A program made the position numbers and the translations under genes. A stretch of DNA of 64,000 bases from Nannochloropsis salina CCMP1776 (lineage: Eukaryota > Sar > Eustigmatophyceae > Eustigmatales > Monodopsidaceae), in the NCBI GenBank assembly GCA_004565275.1, contig SDOX01000009.1, forward strand, positions 103,746-167,745, read 5' to 3'. The notes beneath the pieces were generated by a model that saw only the letters and a program-made list of their open reading frames with translations, ran no database searches and was not told where the DNA came from. This document shows positions 35,539-45,029 of the stretch, piece after piece (position 1 is the stretch's first letter; every line of letters begins with the position of its first letter).

Positions 35539-37102
35539 TTACTCACCAGCCGAAACGGTTCCCACCAATTCCTTCTCTAAATCTTCGGCCTCGACCAAAA
35601 CCACCCCAAGGCCTGTGACCGGATCTTGTGTTACCGCAACTTTGGTCCCTATGCCCGGCGCCTCCCCAGCAAACTTCACATCCACCCCGCTTGCTTTCCA
35701 ATCCTCTGCTCCTCCCTTCCCTACTACGTCTGTCCCAAGAATAGCCAGCTTATCCACTACCCCTCCAAGACGGACACCGGCCTTGGCCTCTTTTTTTGGG
35801 AGAGGCAATAGCAATATCCCGAAGCCGTCCTCATTGAAAGCGAGAAATCGGCTGCCCTTCGGCTGCTTTGGCTCATAGATCGACTCTGGGATTCGTGAGA
35901 GCGGATAGGGCTGTTCTTGCATACCCAGGGAATTGACATAAAAGTGAGAGGCTTTCTGCACGTCGGGGACATTCAGGGCTAGCATCATGATGGGGTCTCG
36001 CCGCATCCCGACTATGACTTGATGGCGTAACCCGCCAGGAGAATCCACAAGGACCCATCCGTATGCAGATTTTATCTTGCCCCCTGCTTCCGCCAATTTG
36101 GAGAGACGAAGTGAAGGAACGGCCAACTGGAGGTAGGCAGCGGCATTTCCAGGGTCAAGCACAGGTGTGTCACCCTGAATGATGAGCGAAGGACGATGAA
36201 AGAGGGAAAGAGAAGGGATTGATTTGATCATCATACGCTGGGACGTGTCTGAAACAAGTGGTCTATCCAATCTTCATTGTCTTGCCATGAATGGTCTGTA
36301 ATTTGACCGCACTCTGGGTTGTGCTCAGTCTCGTCGTCTTCAAGCTAACATAACCCCCCCTCCCCCCGGGGAGATAAACGCGCCTACTCACCTCTTCCGT
36401 TTTGAGAACCTCGTTCAGTTCCAAAGCGAAATGGGCCCCGTACATTGAAAAGGAAGAGACACCAGGATACCAGCCCTTTGGCGTTTTCAATGTCTCAGGT
36501 CCATACCCAACGAATGTACTATTTTGCCCCCCTACAAGTCGGGATCGCAGCACCTGCATTTGCAGGCCATCGATGTAGAAGGATAAGGCTGCAGCCATAT
36601 CTGGAACATTGATAACAAGATGCTGCGTGAAGCGTGGGTTAGACGCCCATTCTGGCAGTTCGCCAATCGCATTTGCAGCATTCGGACGTGACGGGAAAGC
36701 ACCCGTGATACTGCTACCCAATACTCCGGCAGTGGTGGCTACTGTCACACGCTGTAAAAGTCCCTGCCGATCGATTAATTCAACTTTGCGGCGATTTGGC
36801 ATACCGTCTTCACCGTTCTCGCTATCTATGTTGGGAAACAGTATGATTTGTCAAGTTACGCAGGTGCCATGAAGTGGCACTCAGGAGGTTGATATACCGG
36901 CTCTAGCGTCAATCTTTGACATCTGTTAAAAACAAATAACATTGAAACGAAGACTCTCACCTTCCACAATATCACTCTTCATTGATATTGTTGCACTCCT
37001 TGTCATCACCCTGGAAGGATAGAAAAATGACTCCGTCATAGGATACATGCAACTGACTGCAACAATTAGGGCCGCCGACCAGGCGTTCCTACCTCCCGGC
37101 AT
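35539..37102 (-). CDS. Plastid-targeted two-domain VOC/glyoxalase-fold protein
   Basis: Exons are 36961-37102, 36392-36825 and about 35539-36174, and the first two joins keep phase. Exon 1 alone encodes a signal peptide (WSAALIVAVSC) followed by TESFFYPSRVMTRS, the Phe-led motif of bipartite plastid presequences in algae with red-type secondary plastids. A second hydrophobic, twin-Arg-preceded stretch (RRK, then VTVATTAGVLGSS) may route it to the thylakoid lumen. Two vicinal-oxygen-chelate domains follow. The first starts TQHLVINVPDMAAALSFYID and the second starts MLALNVPDVQKASHFYVNSL; each is a beta-alpha-beta module of about 120 residues. Classic glyoxalase I metal ligands cannot be assigned with certainty, so the reaction is unknown. 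A GTGAGT just before the stop (35541-35546) may be a true donor leading to one more short exon. Confidence 0.75.
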
Positions 37103-37415
37103 GTCTGGAAAAGTGAGTGGAAATACTGCCTTATGAGATGCACCTGTCTTTAAATGGTTCTTTGAGCATTATCGAGTTCGTCCATATTGAGCGACTCGGA
37201 TTGAATTATGTGAAAGAGATGCATGTGATAAATATTTCAAGGGAGGAACCGAAGTATCGCCCTCTTCCGGGTCGCTTTCCCCGCGCTAAAAAATCGAAGA
37301 AGATCCAGAGGTAAAGAGATTTTTAAATTTCGGCGCTTTCGTTTACACAGTCATAGAAAGTGTTTATCAACAGAGCCATGAGATTCACGTCTTTAATTTT
37401 CTTTTTCTGCGTGTC
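37103..37415. other. Spacer upstream of VOC gene
   Basis: About 310 bp lie between the VOC gene start and the KAP3 stop, both on the minus strand. It must hold the VOC promoter and the KAP3 3' UTR. A short plus-strand frame at 37117-37314 has no domain. Confidence 0.4.
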
Positions 37416-39866
37416 CTAAGTCGCATTAAAGCCCACATCTATACACCACCTGGGGTTCTGCGCTTGGAAACGTGCCCTGCGCAATTGCAACAACTCGTGA
37501 GATCGGCTTGCTGGTTCTGAGACCTTTCCGATCGTCTCGTAGGACTCGTTCTTGAAAAGGAGCTCCACACATTTATCTGCAACTTGCCGGATTTCAGCAT
37601 TTGGATGTTGCAGCGCTTCTAAGACATCTGAATGAAATTGGAGACCAGGTCTCAATGCTGACGATGTAAACGACATGTAATATAAGCGATACATCAACAC
37701 AAGAGCTTGTAATGCGAGTTCATTATCGATCCTAGCAGTATCACACCATATTGAGTGCATGGCCTTCAGAAACTCAATGTCTTGGCTCATTTGCTCACTG
37801 CATACCGGGTCCAAAGCGAGCGTCTGCAGCAGTAAAAGAATTTGAAGCAGCATGTCGACTGTGTATTTTTCATTTCCGTAGTCCCCAACTGTAACTCTGT
37901 TGTGATCAGGACGTCTATCACGATGTGACTGTAATTCGAGCATCGCTTCCTTACAATACACTAACAAGCTTTTTGGTGATTCTTGCTGCGGTTCCTGTGA
38001 TAGCAAGGAAGCCAAATTAAAGTCATGCCATTGCATGCCGATAGGTAAATCCAAAGGTGTCAAATTGGCCAGAATTCCTATTGTCTCTAATACTAAGGGT
38101 TCCGTTGGCTGCCTGGAGCCTGGAGGTGGCAGCATCACCGAGCCGGATATAGTCGAAGACAGCGCCGGACCCCCGGAGCTCGAAGCTGACCCAGCCAAGG
38201 CTGGCAACATAGCCAAAAGAGGCTTTATGTGAGATGGCCACAAATTACGAAGGTTATATTCCTTTTCAGGATCTTCAAGCGATGCTTGCACAGCCAGAGA
38301 CCACTGGCTGACATTTCGGATTATTTTCAGCACAAGAGGGTCCCGATGCCTTATAACACGATCCATCAACCGCCGTAAACCAGCTTTTGCACATAAAATC
38401 TCGACATTATCATGATCTAATGTCAAGTTAATGGCTAGAGCTGCTAGCTCAAGTTTTAATGAGGGGAGTGGGAATTCGAAAATGAGCTCCTTCACAATAG
38501 ACATCGCGTCCCGTGTCGTCAATTGATCTTCTTCATCCCTTTTAATTTCGCAGATTTGCGACCTTGCAAAGCCATCGTATGACAATAGGTATAGAAGTTT
38601 AATACATTGGTCTTGCCAGGGTTTCCGTCTTTTCAAAGAAATGACGAGCTTTGGCACCAAACCACAAGCCATTATGCTCCGACGTAACAGTGGTTCAAAA
38701 GCCAGGTTGTACAATATACCTAGTGCTGCTTCAGTCATCCGCTCCTTTGCATTGCCTCGGGCGTGAGCAGGAAAACCATCTACCTCGATGTCATCACTGC
38801 TTCTGCCAAAAAATGTTGTTGCGGTACCCTGGTTGGATTGCGGAAGCTCTGCCCATACACAGCTTACTAGTCTCGCGACCACACGGTCCTCAGCCATATG
38901 CTGCACATTTTCCTCGTAAACGCTTAAACGTTTAAGAAAAGTTAAAGATAGGATGTATAGATTAGTGTGTATAACCTGCACGTCGCTGTGCAACAGTGGC
39001 AATAAATACTCTTGGATTAGTCCCTTCTTTGTCATTTTCTCTTCCACTAAAGCGTCACCCCTAGCAAGATTAAGCAGTAGCCAGAGACCCACAAATAATG
39101 AACGACAGATGTTTCTCATGTTTAATTTAGATTGGATGGGAAAACGCCTCCTTGAGTGACCATCTTGGTCAATATTGACGCTTGCTCCGCTGGCAAGTAC
39201 AGGCACAAGGGAAGCCAATGTTTGCATAGTTAGAGAGCCCACCCGGTGCTCCTTTACAAGAGTTTCGTGCAATTCATAAAAATTAGAAGCCATCCAGAAG
39301 ATCCATAATATGTTGTAGATCACGACGTCGTTCTTGGGCTGTGAGCCGTCGTCCATCAAGACACGAGCCAAAGCTCTCGGTACGGTAGGGTTATCCAATA
39401 GCAAAGCCTCCAGGTTAATCACGTTCCTAGCTAGCTCCATGATGTTTTCAGTGCCCTGCGCCTTTTTCTTATCATCATATAACATTTCTATATAAGTACT
39501 AAGCTCTTCAATGGTAGCTTGGAAAGTACCATCACCACATGTAGGGCTTGTGCCGTGCAGAACCCTTGTCGTAGCATCCTCGTAGTCTCGTAGGAAAAGT
39601 TGGTACAAGAGCTGCTCAAGCTTCGATTGCTGCGACTCATGAATAAATTTATACTGATTAACAAGCTGACCTGCCATGCGGATACAATCATCGTAGCTGG
39701 TCAGCAAACTTGTGTCAAGAGTCAGTGTTTTTTGTACTTCGGTGGCAGCATTCGAGGCGAGTATGGTGTAATTTATAACCAGGGTAGGATCACATGGATG
39801 AAGAGACAAATTTCCTGGCTTTAATTTTTTAGGAGATTGTGCTTTTGAGCTGGATTCGTCTTTCAT
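37416..39866 (-). CDS. KAP3: Kinesin-2 accessory subunit KAP3 (armadillo repeats), about 816 aa
   Basis: The start at 39866 (MKDESSSK) is chosen because KKLKPGNLSLHPCDPTLVIN aligns with the conserved KAP3 N-terminus. The frame is open further upstream to 40046, but that part is not conserved and a likely intron acceptor (CGCACAG) precedes the ATG. KAP3 hallmarks follow: DDCIRMAGQLVNQYKFIH, LSTYIEMLYDDKKKAQGTEN, ELARNVINLEALLLDN, WLLLNLARGDALVEEKM, SLTFLKRLSVYEENVQHMAE, ILYNLAFEPLLRRSIM and HRDPLVLKIIRNVSQW. These armadillo repeats form the tail-binding scaffold of heterotrimeric kinesin-2, which drives anterograde intraflagellar transport. The usual C-terminal Gly/Tyr-rich tail of animal KAP3 is absent. 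The whole protein is in one exon. It shares a short divergent spacer with DCAF8. Confidence 0.88.
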   Translation of the reverse strand: MKDESSSKAQSPKKLKPGNLSLHPCDPTLVINYTILASNAATEVQKTLTLDTSLLTSYDDCIRMAGQLVNQYKFIHESQQSKLEQLLYQLFLRDYEDATTRVLHGTSPTCGDGTFQATIEELSTYIEMLYDDKKKAQGTENIMELARNVINLEALLLDNPTVPRALARVLMDDGSQPKNDVVIYNILWIFWMASNFYELHETLVKEHRVGSLTMQTLASLVPVLASGASVNIDQDGHSRRRFPIQSKLNMRNICRSLFVGLWLLLNLARGDALVEEKMTKKGLIQEYLLPLLHSDVQVIHTNLYILSLTFLKRLSVYEENVQHMAEDRVVARLVSCVWAELPQSNQGTATTFFGRSSDDIEVDGFPAHARGNAKERMTEAALGILYNLAFEPLLRRSIMACGLVPKLVISLKRRKPWQDQCIKLLYLLSYDGFARSQICEIKRDEEDQLTTRDAMSIVKELIFEFPLPSLKLELAALAINLTLDHDNVEILCAKAGLRRLMDRVIRHRDPLVLKIIRNVSQWSLAVQASLEDPEKEYNLRNLWPSHIKPLLAMLPALAGSASSSGGPALSSTISGSVMLPPPGSRQPTEPLVLETIGILANLTPLDLPIGMQWHDFNLASLLSQEPQQESPKSLLVYCKEAMLELQSHRDRRPDHNRVTVGDYGNEKYTVDMLLQILLLLQTLALDPVCSEQMSQDIEFLKAMHSIWCDTARIDNELALQALVLMYRLYYMSFTSSALRPGLQFHSDVLEALQHPNAEIRQVADKCVELLFKNESYETIGKVSEPASRSHELLQLRRARFQAQNPRWCIDVGFNAT

Positions 39867-40450
39867 AGCCTGTGCGTTTAAAAAATATGTGTTCCAAAGT
39901 AAAATTTGGGGGGTGTAGGGGGGTAAAGTTGTTGAATCGAGCGGTTGAAAAAGCAAGCTGGAAGAAAGCGACACAAACGATCGAGGCAGAAATAATAGAG
40001 AGATGCCCGGAAATGTGAGACAAGTCCACATGCGGAAATAACACACGTATAAAATTCATGATCAGCTTCTGAGTGATTCTTTCCTCCAAGTCTTAGTGCG
40101 CATTCATTGCGCTCTCTGCCCACGAAGGAGAGGGTCTCCTCAGAGGAGGCTCGATCCTCCTACTTCTGAAGTACTTCCTGCTTGCCATGGTGCTCTACAC
40201 GATGAACTTCCACGGCAATACAAACATGTTCGACAACTTACAGCTTCTCTCTATACAAACACGCACAGGGGAAACATCCGGAATCGCGGTTTGCTCACAG
40301 TGAGTGTCGTGCCTGAGGCAACTCCTACCAGGATTGCAGTGAAGCCAGGGAAAAAAAAAGCGTGGTAGAGGTCGAAAGTGATAATCGGGCTCTCCACGCA
40401 CCGGAAAACCTTCTGTAAGACTTGCCAAGAGCCAAGTATTCGTTGCATTT
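39867..40450. promoter_or_regulatory. Bidirectional spacer between KAP3 and DCAF8
   Basis: KAP3 and DCAF8 start back to back about 580 bp apart. A probable KAP3 5' UTR intron ends just before its ATG. No specific binding sites are called. Confidence 0.4.
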
Positions 40451-42415
40451 TTGGCGGAGGAACGTCCCATGGCATTGGATTGCATATCAAAATATAGAGC
40501 GTGCACCGCTCCATCGGCTCGATTAGGAGCATTGCAGCAAAATTTGACCTTCGACGTGCTTTTCGGACGGCAGCAAAGCAGGATTATTACCCATCACAAC
40601 ACTTGCCGACGCGTTCGTTCGGCTCCAAGCATGGTGGGGAAGCTCAAAGTCGACGGCCGTCTTACGGGCCACCGGGGGTGCGTGAATACCTTTGCTTTCT
40701 CCGAGCACGGAGACTTCTGTGTAACCGGGTCGGACGACACTTATTTGATGCTATGGGATGTAGCAGCGCATGAATGTCGGATGAAACACCTCAGTGGACA
40801 CCAAGGCAACATATTTTGCGCGCGTTTCCTTCCTCACACTAACAATACTGAGGTGGTGTCTGTGGCTGCCGACGGCCAAGTTCGATGGAACTCCCTTGCC
40901 CGACCCTCCTCTCTGCTCCATTGCCCTTGGATCGTCTTGACACTACCCTTGTCAGGCATCAGCAAGCAACTCGCTCGGCACAACGGTCGAGCCCATCGGT
41001 TGGCAGTGACGGAGACGACCTCCTTCTTGACCTGTGGGGAGGACGGCCGCGTCCTGGGCTTCGACATGCGCGACGCACATAAGCGTCACTTGCTGACCGT
41101 GACCACCCCTGAGGACGACGTGATCCCACTCTACGCGTTGAGCTGCAGCCCGGTGGACGGTCATTCCTTCGTGGTGGGAGGCACGTCGGTGTACATGCAT
41201 CACTACGACGCTCGGCATGTGCGTGAGCCGGTGGGCCGGTACGCACCCTTCCATTTGCGGGACGACAAGGTGGGGGCAAGCAAGGCGAGGAAGCTCATCA
41301 GCGACCACATCACGGGCACGGCCTTCAATTGGAACGGGAGAGAGGTCCTGGCGACGTACAACGACGAATGCGTCTACTTGTTTCGGGTGGACCGCGATGC
41401 TGCCCGAGGCATGGCGGAGGGAGAGGGAGATCAGGTGCCCTGCGAAAGCAGTCAAGATGGGTTGGCCTCTGATCATGGGGAGGAGAGGGCAGAGCACCGG
41501 TGTCCCAGCCATATGGGCCCAGGCAAGGCGGAGGAAGACGGGCAAGAGGATGCCTCCCCGCACGTGGGAGACTCTCCTGCCCTGCATCCATTTTCAGCGG
41601 CGTATTCGAACCCACAAAAACGGATGCGGCAACAGACATCGACGCGGCAAACGATGAGAGGAGATGTAGGGGAGGAGAAGCTGCGAGGATATACCCAGGT
41701 CTTCCGAGGGCACCGCAATGACCACACAGTGAAGCAGGTGAACTTCTTTGGCGCCCGAAGCGAGTACGTTGTCTCCGGGTGCGACACGGGGCACATATTC
41801 ATGTGGGAAACTCAGAGCGGGGAGCTGGCGCAGTTGCTGTTCGGGGACCGACGGGGGGCGGTAAACTGCCTCGAGACTCACCCCAACCTCCCCGTTCTCG
41901 CGACAAGTGGTTTAGAGCACGACGTGAAAATATGGCGACCCACCAGGGGATTGAGTGTGCGAAAAGGAGCGCTGAAGGCTCATGGAGGGGAAACGGCAGA
42001 AAAACTAGCCGAGCGGAATGAAAAGGAGCGCAAGAAAGCTGCGCGCATCTCGAATTTTACAAGGTTCATGATGGGGAGGGCGCTGTCGAGTGTATCGGGT
42101 GAGCGCACGGGGAGCGGGTCGGAAGAAGAAGATTCAGAGGATGGATTGGAAGGGGAAGATGAAAGTGGTGACGGGCAGTCTTCTCGACAGGCTTGGATGA
42201 CGGATTACGCAAGGTTTTTGGTCGGCGGGGACGAGAGCAGTGAGGACGGAGATGAGAGCGGGCTAGAAGGGGTGCTTGAGGACAGTAGCGATGTGTCGTC
42301 CTCGGAAAGTTCCCATGAAAACGATTCAAGCGAGAGTTGTATGAGGAGCGGTGTCGATGCTGAGGATGGAGAAATGGATGATGGCTTAGAGTTAGGCGAC
42401 CAAGGCCGGGCCTGA
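40451..42415 (+). CDS. DCAF8: DCAF8-type WD40 substrate receptor for CUL4-DDB1 ubiquitin ligase (654 aa)
   Basis: The protein matches DCAF8/WDR42A in order and wording of blades: LTGHRGCVNTFAFSEHGDF, SGSDD-type TGSDDTYLMLWD, LSGHQGNIFCARFLP, ARHNGRAHRLAV, TCGEDGRVLGFDMRDAH, LATYNDECVYLFR, FRGHRNDHTVKQVNFFG, SGCDTGHIFMWET and NLPVLATSGLEHDVKIWRPT. DCAF8 bridges substrates to CUL4-DDB1-RBX1. An alternative start at 40631 (MVGKLKVDGRLTGH) aligns better with the conserved region; the longer start is kept because the frame is open. About 100 charged residues are inserted before the GHRNDHTVK blade. The tail after the propeller (about 120 residues) is rich in Glu, Asp and Ser and looks disordered. 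A short stretch around 40885-40965 (LARPSSLLHCPWIVLTLP) is unusual for the family and could be an unrecognised intron. Confidence 0.9.
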   Translation: MAEERPMALDCISKYRACTAPSARLGALQQNLTFDVLFGRQQSRIITHHNTCRRVRSAPSMVGKLKVDGRLTGHRGCVNTFAFSEHGDFCVTGSDDTYLMLWDVAAHECRMKHLSGHQGNIFCARFLPHTNNTEVVSVAADGQVRWNSLARPSSLLHCPWIVLTLPLSGISKQLARHNGRAHRLAVTETTSFLTCGEDGRVLGFDMRDAHKRHLLTVTTPEDDVIPLYALSCSPVDGHSFVVGGTSVYMHHYDARHVREPVGRYAPFHLRDDKVGASKARKLISDHITGTAFNWNGREVLATYNDECVYLFRVDRDAARGMAEGEGDQVPCESSQDGLASDHGEERAEHRCPSHMGPGKAEEDGQEDASPHVGDSPALHPFSAAYSNPQKRMRQQTSTRQTMRGDVGEEKLRGYTQVFRGHRNDHTVKQVNFFGARSEYVVSGCDTGHIFMWETQSGELAQLLFGDRRGAVNCLETHPNLPVLATSGLEHDVKIWRPTRGLSVRKGALKAHGGETAEKLAERNEKERKKAARISNFTRFMMGRALSSVSGERTGSGSEEEDSEDGLEGEDESGDGQSSRQAWMTDYARFLVGGDESSEDGDESGLEGVLEDSSDVSSSESSHENDSSESCMRSGVDAEDGEMDDGLELGDQGRA

Positions 42416-43112
42416 AGCCGACTTAAATCGTTTGAAACATCGTAGTGAGACAATATAATTAAAGATTCGCCTGTATAAACCTTGAAGATATCTTAAAGAG
42501 AGACAATAAAACCAAATAAGTCTTGAAAGGTTAGGTGACGGGGCAAATTCCCACGTTTTCCTTCATGGAAATAATCGGAAATAGTCTACTGCTTTTTGTA
42601 AGAGGTATGGGGAGGTTGATAGAGCTTGCTTTTGCTCACAAATACGATGTTATTGTATCGCTTGAGTTCTCTTGGGACGCAAGAAATGGTTAAACTTGAC
42701 CTTTGTCAAAGCTGGCGCTGGTGAAGCGGGCCCCGGAGACTTCTTTTCGGTGCACGGGGTCAACAATGTCGAAGTCCGCGGGATCCCATCAGCAGCCGCT
42801 GTCACTCGGCGAGTTCGCGGTGGCGACACGAGCATGACCATGCGAGGGTGTCAGGCACCTAGCAGCACATAAACGACGGGAGAGCGGCGTGTAGAATTGT
42901 CTCATGAAGGTCGGTTGTTTGCAACGTTGTGCGCCACCGTGCTGTGCCGCCTTCGTCGCTGTGTTGATCGGGCTTTCCTAGGACCAAGAAGCCTTTAATA
43001 TGACCCTATGAGCTGCCATATGACTTGCTGCCTTGGAAGATCTCTTTACCCAATTTTTCTACTTACTTCCTACAAAATTCTGTTTCTACCCATAGTAGAG
43101 CGAGAGAACTAC
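42416..43112. other. Spacer between DCAF8 and hypothetical gene
   Basis: About 700 bp. Opposed short frames around 42650-42872 are rich in low-complexity residues and have no domain. Nothing is supported. Confidence 0.45.
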
Positions 43113-43862
43113 ATGAGCTCTTTTCTTGTCGCTTTGACTCGCGGCTCGGTGGCGTGCATCGCTGCTGGAAGACATGGCCTCGCAAATCTTCGCAAAAAGC
43201 GTCCTTTAATACCAAAAGTAGATGTAGTCATGAAAACTCTGTCTGTATCTCAGAATTATGGCTTTCATAGTTCGGCTTCGGTTTTAGGGGGTGGAACGCC
43301 AACGAAATGGAACCATGGTGAGTCATCCAATACGAGTTTAGAAAATAAGGCATATTTTGGGGGTCCATCCAGTAAAGTATTGTACAACGAGCTGGCAGAT
43401 AGAACATCTGCGACAGTAGATGCCTGTTCAACGAAAGAAGAATACTTTGCGTGTTCATCCACACTTAGGCGTCGACATTATGCGATTTACACCCCTCTTC
43501 ATACAGTGTGGAATTGGAAAATGAAGCAACGTCTGGCAGCGATGAAAGAAGCGGACGAAAAGCCTCAGCAAAGTGAGGAAAGAAGTCACGAGAAGGACAA
43601 CATATTTCGACCCCTGCCGGGAGAACAGGTGATTGAGTTGAACGAGAATCTTCCGGATGGTATTTTGGAGGAGTACTGGGCTGAGCTTCGGAGAGAGCGA
43701 GAGGGGTCCCATGAAGGAACTGATGGCAAACAGACCTCTGACCGGGGGCAGTCCAAGCGGAAAACGATCAAGGTGAGCAAGCGAAGAAAAATTGAAGATG
43801 TAGTCGAGTCGCTCAGTGTGGAAGGGGTTGGTTTTAATGTGATAGGCTGGTCTGTCGTCTAG
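43113..43862 (+). CDS. Hypothetical protein, possible mitochondrial targeting (about 249 aa)
   Basis: The frame is open from 43008, but the ATG at 43113 is preferred. A pyrimidine-rich stretch ending in CCCATAG lies just before it, and the resulting N-terminus (MSSFLVALTRGSVACIAAGR, then LRKKR) is the amphipathic, Arg-rich kind used for mitochondrial import. The middle contains STLRRRHYAIYTPLHTVWNW and FRPLPGEQVIELNENLPDGI, which look like conserved sequence but match no family I recognise. The C-terminus has a Lys/Arg-rich patch (SKRKTIKVSKRRKIEDVV) and ends in a hydrophobic segment. A nucleus-encoded mitochondrial ribosomal protein or assembly factor would fit size and charge, but this is a guess. 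Confidence 0.5.
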   Translation: MSSFLVALTRGSVACIAAGRHGLANLRKKRPLIPKVDVVMKTLSVSQNYGFHSSASVLGGGTPTKWNHGESSNTSLENKAYFGGPSSKVLYNELADRTSATVDACSTKEEYFACSSTLRRRHYAIYTPLHTVWNWKMKQRLAAMKEADEKPQQSEERSHEKDNIFRPLPGEQVIELNENLPDGILEEYWAELRREREGSHEGTDGKQTSDRGQSKRKTIKVSKRRKIEDVVESLSVEGVGFNVIGWSVV

Positions 43863-45029
43863 TATAGTCTCAAATCCACAGTTCGTAGCCGGTGCGTTGG
43901 GCAGGACAGCAAGCATCTAGCTTTGCCACTCCACGGACATAGGGAGGAAAAAAAAAAGGGCTACGGAATTCTTGATTGTGTGAAGGAGTGTCGCTATTTT
44001 TGAAAGCGTATTTTTTAATGAAAGACAGGGCCTAATGATCATATCGGTTTCGTGTAGGTATACTCAAACAAACAGACTAGAGTGGAACAGGTAGCTTTGA
44101 TAACCAACGTGATCAAAAGTGATTCGGCAAACTTTATCACTACTTACATCCTTTCACACTTCGACATATATATATACAGAAGCACTTCCTTTATGGTTGG
44201 ACTTATGCCCCCAAAAGAAATAAACAAATTACGGAAGAAGATACAGGGGCAAACACATCAGAGATAGACGGGAATGCTCGCGAATTTACCAACTCGCAAA
44301 AGCCCGCATCAACACCTGCTGGAAGAGCTGCTCTTAAAAATGAGGGCTGATCAACTTCTCTCTGTCTAGAATAAAGATGCAAATAAAGCCCCCATCAGCC
44401 GCGATGAAGTAATTTTGCACCAGGCCTTCCTAGACATGACTCCACTTTCCATCCGCAACTGCACTTTGTTTCCATCCTTCTTTAACTCATGATAGCTTGT
44501 CCATTAGACTCAAGAAGTCGTGTCTAAGGCACTAGTGTAGCGCCTCCTGGCTCTGGTACTAGCGCCCTCGTGACCCCTACTGTGGTACTTCTCGAACTGG
44601 ACATGTTTGTGTGGCCGAAAATACATTTTACCGCGAAGAATTATACGCCAAGAAGAAAATAACGCTGGAAGCGTGCAAAGATCAAGCATTTCTGACACAA
44701 ACCATGTAATAAACGCTTCGCCGGGCACATTTCTAGATGTCACGGCATGGCACGTTATCGGGCTTCGCTAAGTCGTTTCCCCGAAGTCGGCTTTGGTCGT
44801 AGTCCTTCTCACATTCGTTTCTTTTGTGCCCCCACCTGAATTCATCAAAGGAAATTCATACCAACGTATGTAATTTTGCCGTGTACGACTCAGTGAGACG
44901 TTCACCTTGCATTTTTTTTCCAGGTATTGCAATTGGCAGGAGCGCGGAGGTTAGGCTTCTGTGAAGAGCAGCGAAGCGAAAGAGGGCCCCATCTCACTAT
45001 ATTCTACCGCACTTTGACCCCAAGAAAAC
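43863..45029. other. Intergenic region
   Basis: About 1.2 kb of AT-rich DNA with a poly-A run near 43948. No coding exon is supported; the right part should hold the HIR-protein promoter. Confidence 0.5.

Noticed and set aside
39867-40046. In-frame N-terminal extension of KAP3
   Set aside because: The extra 60 residues are unlike the KAP3 N-terminus and an intron acceptor precedes the internal ATG.
42650-42872. Opposed short frames between DCAF8 and the hypothetical gene
   Set aside because: Low-complexity composition, no domain and no start or splice support.
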